Assembly: GCA_013076295.1 (NCBI GenBank)
Contig: RQOL01000532.1
Coordinates: forward strand, 1,550,001-1,614,000
Length of the DNA stretch: 64,000 bases
Source: Sanderia malayensis
Taxonomy: Eukaryota > Cnidaria > Scyphozoa > Semaeostomeae > Pelagiidae
Direction of reading: 5' to 3'
How positions within the stretch are numbered: the first letter of the stretch is position 1; every line of letters starts with the position of its first letter. Below, piece by piece: positions 38,861 to 50,480 of this stretch. Made by a program: the position numbers and the translations under genes. The notes under the pieces are model-generated. The model made no database searches. It was not told the DNA's origin and saw nothing but the letters and a program-made list of their open reading frames with translations.

Positions 38861-41800
38861 ATGTTTTGTGAACCCAAGTTTAGTGGAAGATCGCCTTTTC
38901 AGTCGGATTGCAGGCTAGAAACCACCACACCAGTGAGGTGAGGTAGCATAGCATTCCTCATAAAAATGTGTGTATTTGCAGCAAGCAAGCAAATAACCAA
39001 AGGTGTGAATAGTACCATCCACCCAACCCAAGTCGCCTTTATCACAAAACCACATAATTTTATTTAAAACATAAGTTATCAAGAATAAACAACAATGCTT
39101 TGTTTGTTTTGGGCATAGAGAGGATGTATACTAAATAGGATGTATTATATATCCTATGTGTATGGTTTTGGCTGGTTCAATGATATAAAGCGGCGCTTTA
39201 TATCATTGGGCTGGTTGTTGCCATACTGGAACAAGGTTTTGTGCGAAACCGAGGCTGGTTAAAAATTGCCGCCGGACTGCTTATTGTTGTTTTGGTTTTC
39301 ACTTTGTTTTTCCACGGATTTCTATATATAGATATGCATATCCGTAGGTTGTTTTGTCAAACAACGTTATTTATTGATTTGTTTATGTCAAAAACACATT
39401 GTTATGAACCTGGGATCAATTCTGTCTCCTCGTTGTGGCTATGCGCAAGCGCACGCATCGGCCACGTGATATCATTGAGGCTGACTCACCAGATAGCCCC
39501 CAGGGTGTTTTGTATCATTCAGTATATTTGTAGTAGAATGGTTATTGGTTAGTGTCTTAGTTCTTGTAAGCCTTGTGATCCACCATTATCAATCTATATC
39601 GAACCTATGCATGCTCTAACAGCTCGACGTCAGTTTCATGCATAGGCGCCGACTTTTATTCTTCCCAGGGGGGGCTCAAAATTAAAAAAAAAATTGGAAA
39701 AATAAAAAGGTAGAAAAACTTCCTGTCACTTTTAAATAACGTACAATATACACATGTATTATGTATAATAAAACACAAAACATTGCAGTAAAACAGATAT
39801 AACATCATGGTCTACAGTATCATCAGTTCAATTCTTTGATTAGTGTTTCTTCAATAAAATAAACGTGTTTTCTCAGATCACAAACAAAATTCCCAGGGGG
39901 GGCTGAGCCCCCCCATAGAAATTTCCAGAGGGGGCTTGAGCCCCCAAGCCCCCACGTAGTCGGCGCCTATGGTTTCATGGATATAAATATAAAATATAAT
40001 TACTTAAACTCGAGTTGATTCCCCAACTTTTTTTCTCGAGCACTCTTTTGAGGTTTCTCTGAAGCCCAAGTCACAATATTTATATTTATCAAACGTTCAA
40101 TTATTAACGAAGGCTGTTATCTTTGTTTCACTGAGATAAACAATCTTTCTAAACTGAGATAAACAATCTTTCTAAACTGAGATAAACAATCTTTCTAAAC
40201 TGAGATAAACAATCTTATGTTTTTAATTCAGATCCCGAAACATTTTGCCGAGTTTTATTTATTGCACTGATTTTCTTGCATTGTTATTGTTTTAAACAAA
40301 AGATATTATATAATGTAGATGATCAGTTTTTGTCCAGCGCGCCATTATGTATAAAAGCTTTTTTTATTTCACATTAATCAGTAATTCCACATTTAATTGT
40401 TAGGACATCTGCCTTTTTTAAAAAGTGCCGAACGATTAAAACGAGACTTTAACTGAAATCTTCTTTCTTCTCTTGCCTGTCTACCACCTCTTGAACAACA
40501 TTTTTAACATGTGTGTTGATAGATAAAATATTACAGTCACAACCAGTGCCGCATTTACCCATGGGCCAACTGGGCCCGGGCCCAGGGCCCCCCTAAGATT
40601 TTTAGATTTAGGGGGCCCCGAGCAAAATTCCGAAAAACCTGTGAACTGTGGTTGATTTTATTTTTGCGTTTGTAATGAGAAGTAATGTCTTCAAACAACA
40701 CAGTGGCTTCATTTTTTGATAATATGTGATCCCCTAAATGATACATTATTCCTTGAAGCTGAATGTCACAAACTGATTTTGGCGCCATAAGCCAGTAATC
40801 ATGATTTTCTTTTAATTTTATTTCCATTAGCAAGTTGTTAGCATGCCGATAAAATTATGCTTACAGGGTACTGAGGACTATACACGTGACAAAAATTTTT
40901 GTTTACATATTTCAAGGGGCCCAAATCAATTTTGGGCCCAGGGCCCCAACTGACTTAAATGCGGCCCTGGTCACAACACCATTAAGCATTTCGTGCTTGC
41001 ATTGCAATTTCTCCCTGAGATTTCGAGTATTTAAATCTTTTCTTTGTTAGGCTTAACAGTCCAGTACTGAACTTTCTTAACTCTTTGACGAGACCAGTGC
41101 TGTTTTCTTATAAAACACTGTAATAAAGTAACGTTTGATTAGACTAGAGCCCAGCTTTAGATAACCACTTTCTTATAATATCAAATGAACCTTCAAGTGA
41201 CTCTTAATAGATGACTTTTAGCCATGTTTTCGCTCTATTATCAGCCAAATATTGAAATATTTCTGGTTTTATTTTTGGCTACAAGCGAATATTTCTCTTT
41301 CAGTGGTCATGTTTTCCAAGAATTCTACTCGTCATTTTTCGAAGCATTTGTGCCCTGTACACCGTAGCATTTGCCGTTGCAACGCTACTCGAGTCAACGG
41401 CGTCTAGGTTATCGCAATTGCCGTTCGCCGCTCAAGCGCTCGGAGCGACGTATTTTTTCATTAGCGCCATTTCGGCGGAGGTTTCGTTTTTTCGAAAAAT
41501 TCGTCGGTTCAGCACGCACAGGGAGACGTTTTTTCAGAGCACGAAAAAGAAGATGATGAAGCGAAGCCGCACCATGGAAACCATCTCCGACGCCGAGCAA
41601 GGCGATTTGTTTCAAAGCGAGACTGACATCCCAGAGAGGCTGATCGAGATGTCGCTACAGCCGGTGTTTAGAGAGGATCCTCCTTCCCCGTGCGAAGGCG
41701 GGAAAATTATGAATCTCTTCTGGTATCACAAATTGCAATGGGTTATTTACGATATCTCGCTGAATCTGTGTCTGACCTTTACTATGTTCGCGTTGATCTA

Positions 41801-42281
41801 CGAATCCGATGAGATCTTCAAGGGAAAGATTCACGGCCGACTCCTGCGACTTCACACCTACGCAATAACATCTGTTTTACTGATCATAGAATTACTAATA
41901 AACAACATGCCAGTTCGAGTACTTCATTTCGTGTATCCATTTGCTGTTAGCCTGATCTACTTCATTATTTCACTTGTGTCGACGCTTTGCTACCGTCATG
42001 ATGTCAAACTTTTCCCCGAGATGAATTGCAGTGGACTGCACTGTTTGGAGCAGACATCCATCGCTCTCGGTCTTGGCTCCCCCCTGGTACACGCGATTCT
42101 ATGTGTGGTTTACTGTGTCAAGAATCGAATTGCCGCTTGTTGCCTGACCAGGAAACAAAACCGCGATCAGAAAGACACGCAGTTACCCGCGAGATTCCGC
42201 AAAGTATCGCGGGCAAGTCGAGCGTCAGATTCAACTGCAGTTACTGTACTGGATGGCTATAAAACGTACGCCGTAAAATGA
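38861..42281 (+). CDS. Rolling-stone-like multi-pass membrane protein, two exons
   Basis: Exon 1 38861-38932 (MFCEPKFSGRSPFQSDCRLE...) ends CCA before GTGAGG. Exon 2 41304-42281 follows TTTCTCTTTCAG and begins WSCFPRILLVIFRSICALYT; the join is phase 0 and gives 349 residues. About six membrane segments: two in the first 75 residues of exon 2, then KLQWVIYDISLNLCLTFTMF, TSVLLIIELLINNMPVRVLH, FVYPFAVSLIYFIISLVSTL and a last one near LVHAILCVVYCVKN. The N-..PVR-LHFVYP motif and general layout match Drosophila Rolling stone (myoblast fusion) and relatives. A charged, Ser/Lys-rich insert (about residues 90-150) sits between segments 2 and 3 and has no counterpart I know. Exon 1 is inferred only from phase and the good donor. 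Confidence 0.65.
39641..39971. mobile_element. hAT-type MITE with 8-bp target duplication, in the Rolling-stone-like intron
   Basis: Inverted ends CATAGGCGCCGACT (39641) and AGTCGGCGCCTATG (ending 39971), flanked by GTTTCATG at 39633-39640 and 39972-39979. G-rich tracts (GGGGGGGCT) near both ends. 331 bp, no ORF. Confidence 0.92.
40135..40216. repeat. Tandem repeat, ~21-bp unit
   Basis: Four copies of AACTGAGATAAACAATCTTT in the Rolling-stone-like intron. Confidence 0.85.
40544..40969. mobile_element. hAT transposon remnant with 8-bp target duplication
   Basis: Ends CAGTGCCGCATTTA (40544) and TAAATGCGGCCCTG (ending 40969), flanked by GTCACAAC at 40536-40543 and 40970-40977. On the minus strand a broken open frame (about 40610-40833, LKENHDYWLMAPKSVCDIQL) resembles a hAT-type transposase fragment, so this may be an internally deleted hAT copy rather than a pure MITE. 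GGGCCC-rich subterminal repeats. Confidence 0.88.
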
Positions 42282-44289
42282 TATCTCTGTATGACGTCAA
42301 CAGCAATAACAACGGCACTTGTAAAGATGTTTGCTTTCCTGGTCTTTGCGATATTTAACTGTAATTGCAGAATTTCTGTTTATTCTTCGCTTCGCTATTT
42401 AATTAAATTGTGTGATGTTTCACACACAATGATTCATAGCCATAGCTCAGAAGTAGCCTTATTGAAGCCAATGTTGTCTTAAGGTGGTTATGAACGACAA
42501 GTAATTCAATTCAATGACAAACGTAAAGTTAAGCATTAACCGTGATGCTTCGAAAAGGCTTTGGACACAGGAAACATTTCAGGCGACAAACTCGATTAAC
42601 AAAACGGAGCATTTGTTATTTTGTGAACTTTTGGAGGGGGCATTTAATAAAAGGGCCTTTAAGCAAGGTGTGTTTAATGGTAGGACACGATTATTGAAAG
42701 CATTACGGTGAAACGTTAAGACTATTTTAGTTGCCTTAGTCTGCAGTCAGATGATCTATTGGCGCGAGCCCATAGAGATCACGTGAAACCGATCATAACA
42801 TGTAGTATGAAGCAGACTTGAGGGCAAAGTGTTTATAAGAGAGTTAGTCACAGGAAGGGATCGTTGTGTGTGTCAGAATTCTGCCATATATGAATATTTG
42901 AATATATATACCTATGTATATATATATACCTATGTATATATATGGAGCAAAGAAAGATTAAAATATAGACGAGTTTTGTGTTACTCCGAGTTTCATGCTT
43001 CTATCGTGAAACTCGAGGTAACAGGGGAGAACTTTTCCCCGAGTTAAAAGTTTCCCCGAGTTTCCCCGAGAACTCGATCATTTTCTAATCTTTATTCTAC
43101 TCTCTTATTGCTCTGTACCTCTGGGCATTGAGCACTGCATATCAGAATATGCAATACACATCTCTATATATATATACATGATGCATCTTCATGTACTCAT
43201 GTCATGCACATGCATGCCAGATATACATACAATTATTATCGCTCATTGCTTTTACCTTGCTGCACATTAGTAGTTGTTGTTGCGTTGTACAGGGCCGGCG
43301 CTAATTATCACCAAGTGGGAGGACAAGGTGGGAGGGGAATTTTTGTTGGGACCACGCCCTTTCGAGTGTTAGGAAACTCCATTTTCGAGATAAATTGAAA
43401 GATATTATCCTCATTTTGGCACAGATGAAACAATCAATAGAGAGTGAAAAGCTGAACGATAACGAGACCATTTCTCATCAGTCGCATGTGCCCTCGTTGA
43501 TAACAGAACTTCATGTTTTGAAGAGGTTACCCTGTTTAAATATTGCCATTATTATTGTCATTATATCGAATTTAAGAAAATCATAAAATCTATTTAAGGG
43601 ACGGACTGGGGGGGCGTGTCCACCCTAAAAAGGACACGCCCCCCGCCCAGTCCACCCCGTGGCGCCGCCCCTGGTTGTATTGCAATGCAACAATTTTTTT
43701 TCCAGAAAGTATTGCGGTTAATATTCACACTTTTTTATAAGAATACTAAATGTTTGATTTTGAGCTTGAAGTTATTCTTGAGTTATTTTCAACCGTTTAT
43801 TTTGCTTTATGAGAGAGCTCAGGTGAGCGAAAATGTTTAATTTCGATGACGCAACAAAATATTTTCGTTTCTCCTGAGATTTTCCGGCAAGAATAAAACA
43901 TGTAAATTGCTTTGATATATTTATCAGTCAACATCTGAGATGAAATTTTGTAATAATATTCTTTTCTTAGCATTTTAATGAATTGTAGTGTATATCTTGC
44001 GTGTGTTAAAATAATGATTTAAAAGAGAAATTGAAAATGTAAATTAGCAATATCAATTGTCATATTGAAATAAATTCAAAATGCTTCTGTGTGTAACAAC
44101 AGTGCACCATTTTTAGCTAGCCTCTTTTCCACGGCTTCAATTAGCCTCTCACACGACCCAGTACATGCTTGTAGATTAAATATTAACACCTTTTCTTGCA
44201 AAGCATATAAATAGATTATCATGTATCATCTTGCCACAGAATGGATGGACACCATCTTGTATTAGACTCGTTTGCGTGTTCAGTGCACA
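42282..44289. other. Intergenic DNA between two genes whose 3' ends face each other
   Basis: Holds the 3' UTR of the Rolling-stone-like gene, a fragment with GGGGGCATTTAATAAAAGGG ending AAGCATTACGGTG (about 42595-42711, relative of the TACCGTAATGC family), AT microsatellites (42895-42945, 43165-43182), short CTCCGAGTTTCATG / GAAACTCGAGG inverted repeats (42978-43075) and a candidate element at 43291-43672. No gene. Confidence 0.5.
43291..43672. mobile_element. Candidate hAT-type non-autonomous element
   Basis: Ends CAGGGCCGGCGCTA and GGCGCCGCCCCTG are imperfect inverted repeats in the style of the elements at 39641 and 40544. The flanks share only GTTGTA, so the target duplication is not exact. 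A palindromic GGGGCGTGTCCACCCT / GGACACGCCCCCC lies inside. Confidence 0.6.
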
Positions 44290-47200
44290 CTATTTATTCA
44301 ATTGTCTTCTGGCGGGGCTTGGTGAGCGTCTTGAATTCGAGGCTGAGCTTGACGGTTGTAAAGTTTTCATTTGCCTTTGCTGCTGTGTTTGTGGCGGTTG
44401 AGTTGTTGCTTGATCTTGCTCCGTGCCCAGAATTTCTTTCACCCACAGCTTGTTGTCATACGGCGGACTTGTACCGCCGAGGTCCTTTGGCAATAGCCCG
44501 GGTTCGAACTCGGCCTGGAATCGGCTCAAATCTCCGTCGTGGATAAAGATTCTTCGAGCGATTTTTGGCTTCATCTTCGTCAACGGATCGACCATTTTCC
44601 ACAGCAGTTTGAAATGCCAGGGAGGGTTCAATAAGTGAATGGCGTTCAATCGGAATGGGAGATTCCCCTACAGACGAGAAGGAGATTATAGCGCTGATTA
44701 TCTGCAGATCAATTTTAACAAGAAGCTAGATGTCCACAAATTTAAATAATTAGTACTATAGGCTCAAGAATAATTAAAGTAATAATTTGCATTCTCAAAA
44801 AAGAGTCTAGTTTGTTCACGACAGCGTCTCAGTGACCCAAGAATTTTGTTAATTTTCATTTGTAAAAAACTGCTACTTTAATTTTGCTCGCCACGGGTTC
44901 TTATTGTTTTGAGCAGAAGTATTAGCTTTGAGATCTTAATACATTGGTTCTTCTTTGCGGGTCCTTGCTGTAAGGGATCCTGGTATATAGTTAACAAATC
45001 TTGAATTGAAGCAACTACATAATTTATGCTTTTCGTAAGCGGTAATTATGTTCGCCGTGCATAAATTATAGTTTGACGTGAGTGTAGCATTTTGATTGGT
45101 TGACTCTGGTTGCAATGGTATTCAACTCTATTGGGAAATGGAAAATTCGTATACTAGAGAGAGATATGACTGACTAAACCCAGTCAGCAATCACTGCAGA
45201 ACAACACTCCACGAAAAACGCGTTTTCTAATCAATTCTATTACTTCTCAGTGGTTTGGTCATTGCTTTCGAAAGCAGAGCATTGCACACGGTGCTTTCAA
45301 GGCTTGCGGTTGAATTATAAACCGCATGCGTATTGAAATGAGAATCATCGAACATCTGTCCAACCGAATTGTCTTCAGGTGAATATTCACCACACGGTCA
45401 GTTGTGGTTGTATTTTAATCGAAAGATGACGAATAGTACTCCATATGTTCTTTGTTTGCCTCGTGTCAATTTGCACAGGATTTAATTTTCATTGCAAGCA
45501 TTTCGGTGACATTTTGTCATCATTTCTTCAGGCATGGCCTATTTCTCGATACCAACACCAACCCCATGTGTCTTAATTAATCCCATGTAGTTAAACTAAC
45601 CCTTGAAGCCAATCTGTGCGTTTGCCTTGATATATTTACCGAATGCATTGTACCCCCGTTTTGAACTAAAACCTGTGAACGAGGCCACCCACCACTCGCA
45701 ACAGCATTTCTTGCATTTCTTGCATGTTAAAAAATAACCTGTGATGTTAATTACCTATGGCACGACTATCCGTAATTCGATTTTCAATAATGTTTGTTAA
45801 GAAATCTTGTTGCATGCAGCTGCCAAATTATCTTCAAGTTATGTTCAATTGAAGTCAATTGTAAGGCCTCCCATTGCGAAAAGTCAACTTTATAGCATTC
45901 AAAATCAATTAATAAAATGCTTTGGATATTTGAACAAGGCAGTGTAAACCCATTCAAACGGATTTCAAGAATTTCCAGTGATGAACCATGACTCGTTTTG
46001 CCTTGTTCAAACATCAAACATCGCCATTGATTTTTTCAGTGATGTTTCTCATTGCAACAGCACAGGAGATGCATTGGCAGGAGGGGGGGGTTGTAAAGGG
46101 GGACGGAGGGGGGCGAACGGATTTTCACGCAAGGTGGTTAGATGTCAAGTCTGCATAGTTCGAACTCGTGTAATTCGAACTCTATCTAATTCGAACGAAC
46201 TTCTCTGCCCCTTTAAGGATCTCTAATGAACCAATTCTTATAAAACAAACCTCCATAATTCGAACTTTTTGTATTCGAACATTTTCACACTTCCCCAGGG
46301 TGTTTGAATTAGACAGAGTTGACTGTATTATCTTCACAGTTTTAGTCGCGGTCTTCTAGTATGGTCTTTTCTCCCACAGCTAGGGAAGGTTAGCATTTTT
46401 GTATGGATGTTAGCAAATGCAAATAAACAGACGACTTACCTCGAAAATTTCCAATATTTTCGTGATCATTGATGCTCCGAGATTTTTCGTTTGCAGAACA
46501 CTGAGTTGCGCCAAGTTACTAATAATGACAATACCGTTTATCTGAGTTTCTTCGCTTTCGAACAATTTCTCCAACGTAAACACAAAAACACGCAGCAACT
46601 TCTCGAAATGAAACGGCAAACTCATATTCCAACCGTTGAAGTTGAACGTCAGTATCGCGCGGCCTTTTTTATCCCGCTGCGGCAAAACGCCGACGATGCC
46701 CTGCTCCATAGTCCGCTTGACGTTTTTCCGCGTCAGATTACGAAACACCTCCGGCTTACTCTCGCGAACATTGTAGTATTTCTCAAGTAGCGTGTACGCC
46801 GCTTCAACGTCAAATTTCCGACTGCGGAGAAATTTCAGTAGGAACGCATCGCTGTGTTCATCGAAGTTATTCTCCTCTTGGTGAATGTCAATCTGTTGTC
46901 GCAAGCCGCGCAGGCAAGCGGCTTTTATCTCGGGCGTTTCGCCGAGCTCGTAGTATCCTTTCTGCACCGTCTGTGCGGGTATGTAGCCCTGGCCGCCCAG
47001 GATGGGTCCGTTCGGCTCCACACTTCCCTCCATCTCCAATATTCCGTTGACTTGGGGCGGCTGTTCTTGGTGGAGCGGTTCTTGTTGAGGCGGTTCTGCA
47101 TGTGCGTATTGTCTTTTCGGTGAGCACAAACTCGCAAACGATGACTCGCTCGACGCCGCGACGGCTGAAAAGCCGTTGTAGTCATTGAACGGCGATGCTT

Positions 47201-47642
47201 CTCTGTTCTTCTGATTTTGATAACCGCCTCTGGCATTACTTCCAAGAATGATATTAGCACCCGCCTGATTAAACCCCTGACTATTACCGGAATTATTCAA
47301 ATACCCAAATTGGTTTCGATCTTGGTAATTTTTCGAGTCATAATCGTGGTAATCGTGATAATTCTCCCCTTGCGCCGAGTCCAAATGATAATTGTCGCGA
47401 TTGCCCATCGCCATCGCGTCCAACTGATAATCGCTACCCGCGTTATTATAATCGCCCTGTTGGTAGTCATATGCGTTGATATTCGGGTTGTAATCTCTTT
47501 GGGATATGTTATCGTCTTGTGCGATGTAATCCATGTCGTCAAACATCTGATCCAGCATCATTGATCCGTTATTATACTGTTGTTGTTGTTGTCTTTGTGC
47601 GTTATAAGAGTAAGTGTGACTATTTAAATGGCCTTCGTTCAT
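44290..47642 (-). CDS. CRAL-TRIO domain lipid-binding protein with Gln/Asn/Tyr-rich N-terminus, two exons
   Basis: Exons (minus) 46440-47642 and 44290-44667, joined in phase 0, give 526 residues. Residues ~1-190 are low-complexity: a QQQQQ run, many DY/NY/YN pairs, no known domain. Then the CRAL-TRIO N-terminal helices (DAFLLKFLRSRKFDVEAAYT, LLEKYYNVRE) and the SEC14-type pocket with GRAILTFNFNGWN, the long helix before EETQINGIVIISNL, then FRLNAIHLLNPPWHFKLLW, IFIHDGDLSRF and LLPKDLGG. This is the layout of TTPA, RLBP1 and clavesin, which carry tocopherol, retinoids or phosphoinositides between membranes. A Gln/Pro/Ser-rich tail of about 50 residues follows. The poly(A) hexamer AATAAA forms the last two sense codons (44293-44298). 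The ligand cannot be told from sequence. Confidence 0.9.
44668..46439 (-). other. Intron of the CRAL-TRIO gene
   Basis: Single 1.8-kb intron in the middle of the CRAL-TRIO domain, donor GTAAGTCG and acceptor CTGTAG. Holds the pogo-like element copy B (46146-46325). Nothing else recognised. Confidence 0.8.
46146..46325. mobile_element. pogo/Tigger-like non-autonomous element, copy B (opposite orientation)
   Basis: Begins CAAGTCTGCATAGTTCGAAC and ends TTAGACAGAGTTGACTG followed by TA; reverse-complement relative of 28858-29035 through its whole length. In the CRAL-TRIO intron. Confidence 0.8.
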
Positions 47643-48296
47643 CCTTATAGCTTAGTGTTGCTCCGAACACATCCCCTCACTTTATGTTATTGCTTTTACC
47701 ACCGACTTTCGTATTCACTCTTGACTACTAACAGCTCAGGCGTAATTCGTAGCACATTTCAGGCGATTCCTGGCCAGTAAAAATAATTAGTTTTTACTCC
47801 CTTTGTCATAAACGACAATAGATTTGAATCGAAGAGAACTTCTAGGAGCAGGTGTTGATGACAAAAACGGGGTAGCTGCGAATACCTTTCGTTGAAATAC
47901 ACTTTGCTAATGAAGCAATAAGCCAGCAATTGATAATCACGTAGTCTTTACTTTTATATAGTCAATAGTTTGCAGTCGTGGTGTATGTGCTCATAGTCAG
48001 GTACGAACGCTGAATATTTTAGTTTCGGTAAGTGCTGATAAGGTTTAGCAATCCGATATCTCCTATCTGGAGTTTTCTTGGCCAATGATGTCAACTGTCA
48101 ATAATCTGAAGAGGTTTTCCACAAACGTCTACCATCTGCTTTGCGAAATTGCGGAGGATGGCCACGTGATTTGCACACGATCGCAGTCTTTTAATTGTTA
48201 ATGCGTTCTTCCTTGTCAACTGTTCGTTATGTTCCAACCAATGCCACGTGTCACGTATCTGGAAATTTAGCAAATACTTTAGTTAGATGTAACCAC

Positions 48297-48582
48297 CCTA
48301 TTTCCTCGATTAAACGCTCCCCTCGATTAGAAGCCCCCTTCGATTAAACGCCACCCACAAAACTATTTCTTTTTAAGTTGGTGTAGTGTATTGTTGCTCA
48401 ATAAAGGCAAGGCACAACTAAACCATTTTCTCTTTTTCTGGACCCAATGACAGAGGCTGTGATCTTGTACTTTCTAATAAACGCCCCCCTCGAATAATGG
48501 CCCCCCTCGATTAGGCGCCCCCTCAAAAAGTACCATAAAGCCAACTACCGTATTTCCTCGTTTAATCGAGGAAATACGGTAG
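48297..48582. mobile_element. MITE, ACCGTATTTCCTC family, copy B (opposite orientation)
   Basis: Starts CCTATTTCCTCGATTAAACG and shares, in reverse, the unique core of copy A (TTTCTCTTTTTCTGGACCCA; CCTGTGATCTTGTACTTTCT-type match). Its right end runs into the perfect hairpin at 48537-48590. Confidence 0.85.
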
Positions 48583-48590
48583 TTGGCTTT
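48537..48590. repeat. Perfect 24-bp inverted repeat with 6-base loop
   Basis: Arm 48537-48560 (AAAGCCAACTACCGTATTTC then CTCG), loop TTTAAT, arm 48567-48590 exact reverse complement. It contains the terminal sequence of the ACCGTATTTCCTC family twice, head to head. Confidence 0.93.
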
Positions 48591-50239
48591 TGCAATGATA
48601 CACTGCTCTCGCCACATCTCGCTTTGGAGAGCGTAGAACGTCAAGACAATGCAGTTCAAAGTATGGCCGGTTTAACAATAAAGAGAAGCAAGAAGGCGCT
48701 ATTGCATCGACACGACAGCACGAAAATCCTCTCTCATATTCTTTGTATTATGCAGAATTTGTATAGTTTACTCCACCAGATTGTAAATACATATCTTGGT
48801 CATGATGAAACATTATCAACTGATTTGTCCCGATTTATATGCAGAAAATCTTGTCTTTATAGGCCCTGAATGACGCGGGAAGATAACGTATCGCGTGCTA
48901 ATTCAAACAAAGCGCTTTGCATTGCTTTGTGAATTCATGTTGCGTTTCTGCTTGATATTTATGGGCTCAAAGTTCAATGAAATGCGTAAAACAACATGCA
49001 GATTAATTTCATAGTGTTTATCCATATTTATGCTGCGCAAGAATCGGCCTTTATTCATTATTATTTTCTTGAACAATCTCAAGAATATAATAAAGAGCGT
49101 TTTTAACCGGCTTAATGTTTATTATGCATGTTTCACAAACCTGCTTGCAGTTGAAACAGAATGAAAATATGTTCTGGACTAAATTTGGCTGTCCATCGTT
49201 TTATCCGAAGAACTATACAAGCAATTGCTTTTATGATTCGTTTTGATAATCATTAATATAATAAATATATGCTTCTTTATTTAGAAGTTTCAAATTTCAC
49301 TTCACTTACCTGTATGAAATTTATGTAACGTTGCAAGTTTTAGCAGCCGAAGCAGTTAACAACACGAAGCAAGTCTACATATATACCAAATGAATTTTCT
49401 TGTATGGTAACTGAAACTCTCACCTTTATAACCTTAATTGTGTCGTCAATTAGTTATTCATTAATGAATGGGTTGATTCACATTTTGTATGATTTTTCAC
49501 TGTGGTAGGTGCGGCCGTGCAGCGCATGTTGAGACCTTCCTCTTCCCAAGCAAGATGTCGTCTGGCAGGTGCAGTTTAATTCTGCAACCACTACAGCTGT
49601 GCTTCTATTTTCATGACAACAATTTAGGCCACATGTTTTACACAAGGCACAACACCGAGGCAATGTCTGTTTTGAGTCGATTCCCGGGCACCCTATTTGC
49701 CAAAATCACTATCAACTATGACAGCACTTGTTATATATAGTACAAAACAGTGCGCTGGTATAAATACGGCACGGGAAATGCCCGCGTGGAATATTTTTGA
49801 AATTATTATCTCCTCAGCCTTGTTGATTCATTTCGCTTCCTTTTGCGCTATACTGGCGCACACGTAAGCGATAGAGCAACAGGTGAATTCTTGAGTGACA
49901 ATGCCATCAAATAATTCTATTAAACACACTTGTTTTCGCGTTGAATGTCAATGAGTTGAATCATCCAATTTTTCGTCTCCTTTCAAACGGCAAATATTAG
50001 AAATTTGATATGCTTTAGCAGATAAGCTAAAAGAACTCAGTTGCTATACATTTCCTCCTTCAGTTTTATTGTAAATTTCCCCAAGCTAGTTAACTTATGT
50101 CATAGTCATATTATAGAAGTGTGAATATGCTTTTTGTTTTCACAAACATTGTGTCCAAGTCCGGAATAACAACATCTATTAGATTATTGTTTTTTTCTTG
50201 TTTTTTTGCATATCTCTCAAAGTAAATGAGTTGCTTCTG

Positions 50240-50480
50240 AGGCCCCGTTTACACGGTACCGATCAAGTTTTTAGCGGCTCAAGTTTTTGTACGGATAGGG
50301 GTTGCGTTTACACGAGATCATCAGCCTATTCGTGCAATACAAATGTTTGTCCTGATAGCCGTGCAAAAACTTGTCCTGTTAGAAGAGGACAAGTTGACAA
50401 TTTGAGCGGACAAATATTTGCACGGTGGTACCGCGTAAATGCTTGTACCGGTATTCGTACAAATAGTTGTACGGATTCAT
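50240..50480. repeat. Repeat with GTTTACACGG ends and ACAAGTTTTTGTACGG motifs
   Basis: CCCCGTTTACACGGTACCG at the left and CACGGTGGTACCGCGTAAAT at the right are inverted. The motifs TTTGTACGGAT, TTGCACGG and GACAAGTTGACAA recur in both orientations inside. Probably a small inverted-repeat transposon. An open frame on the plus strand through it is not a gene. Confidence 0.6.

Noticed and set aside
47217..47564. Hydrophobic 115-codon plus-strand frame
   Set aside because: It is the antisense of the Gln/Asn/Tyr-rich CRAL-TRIO exon.
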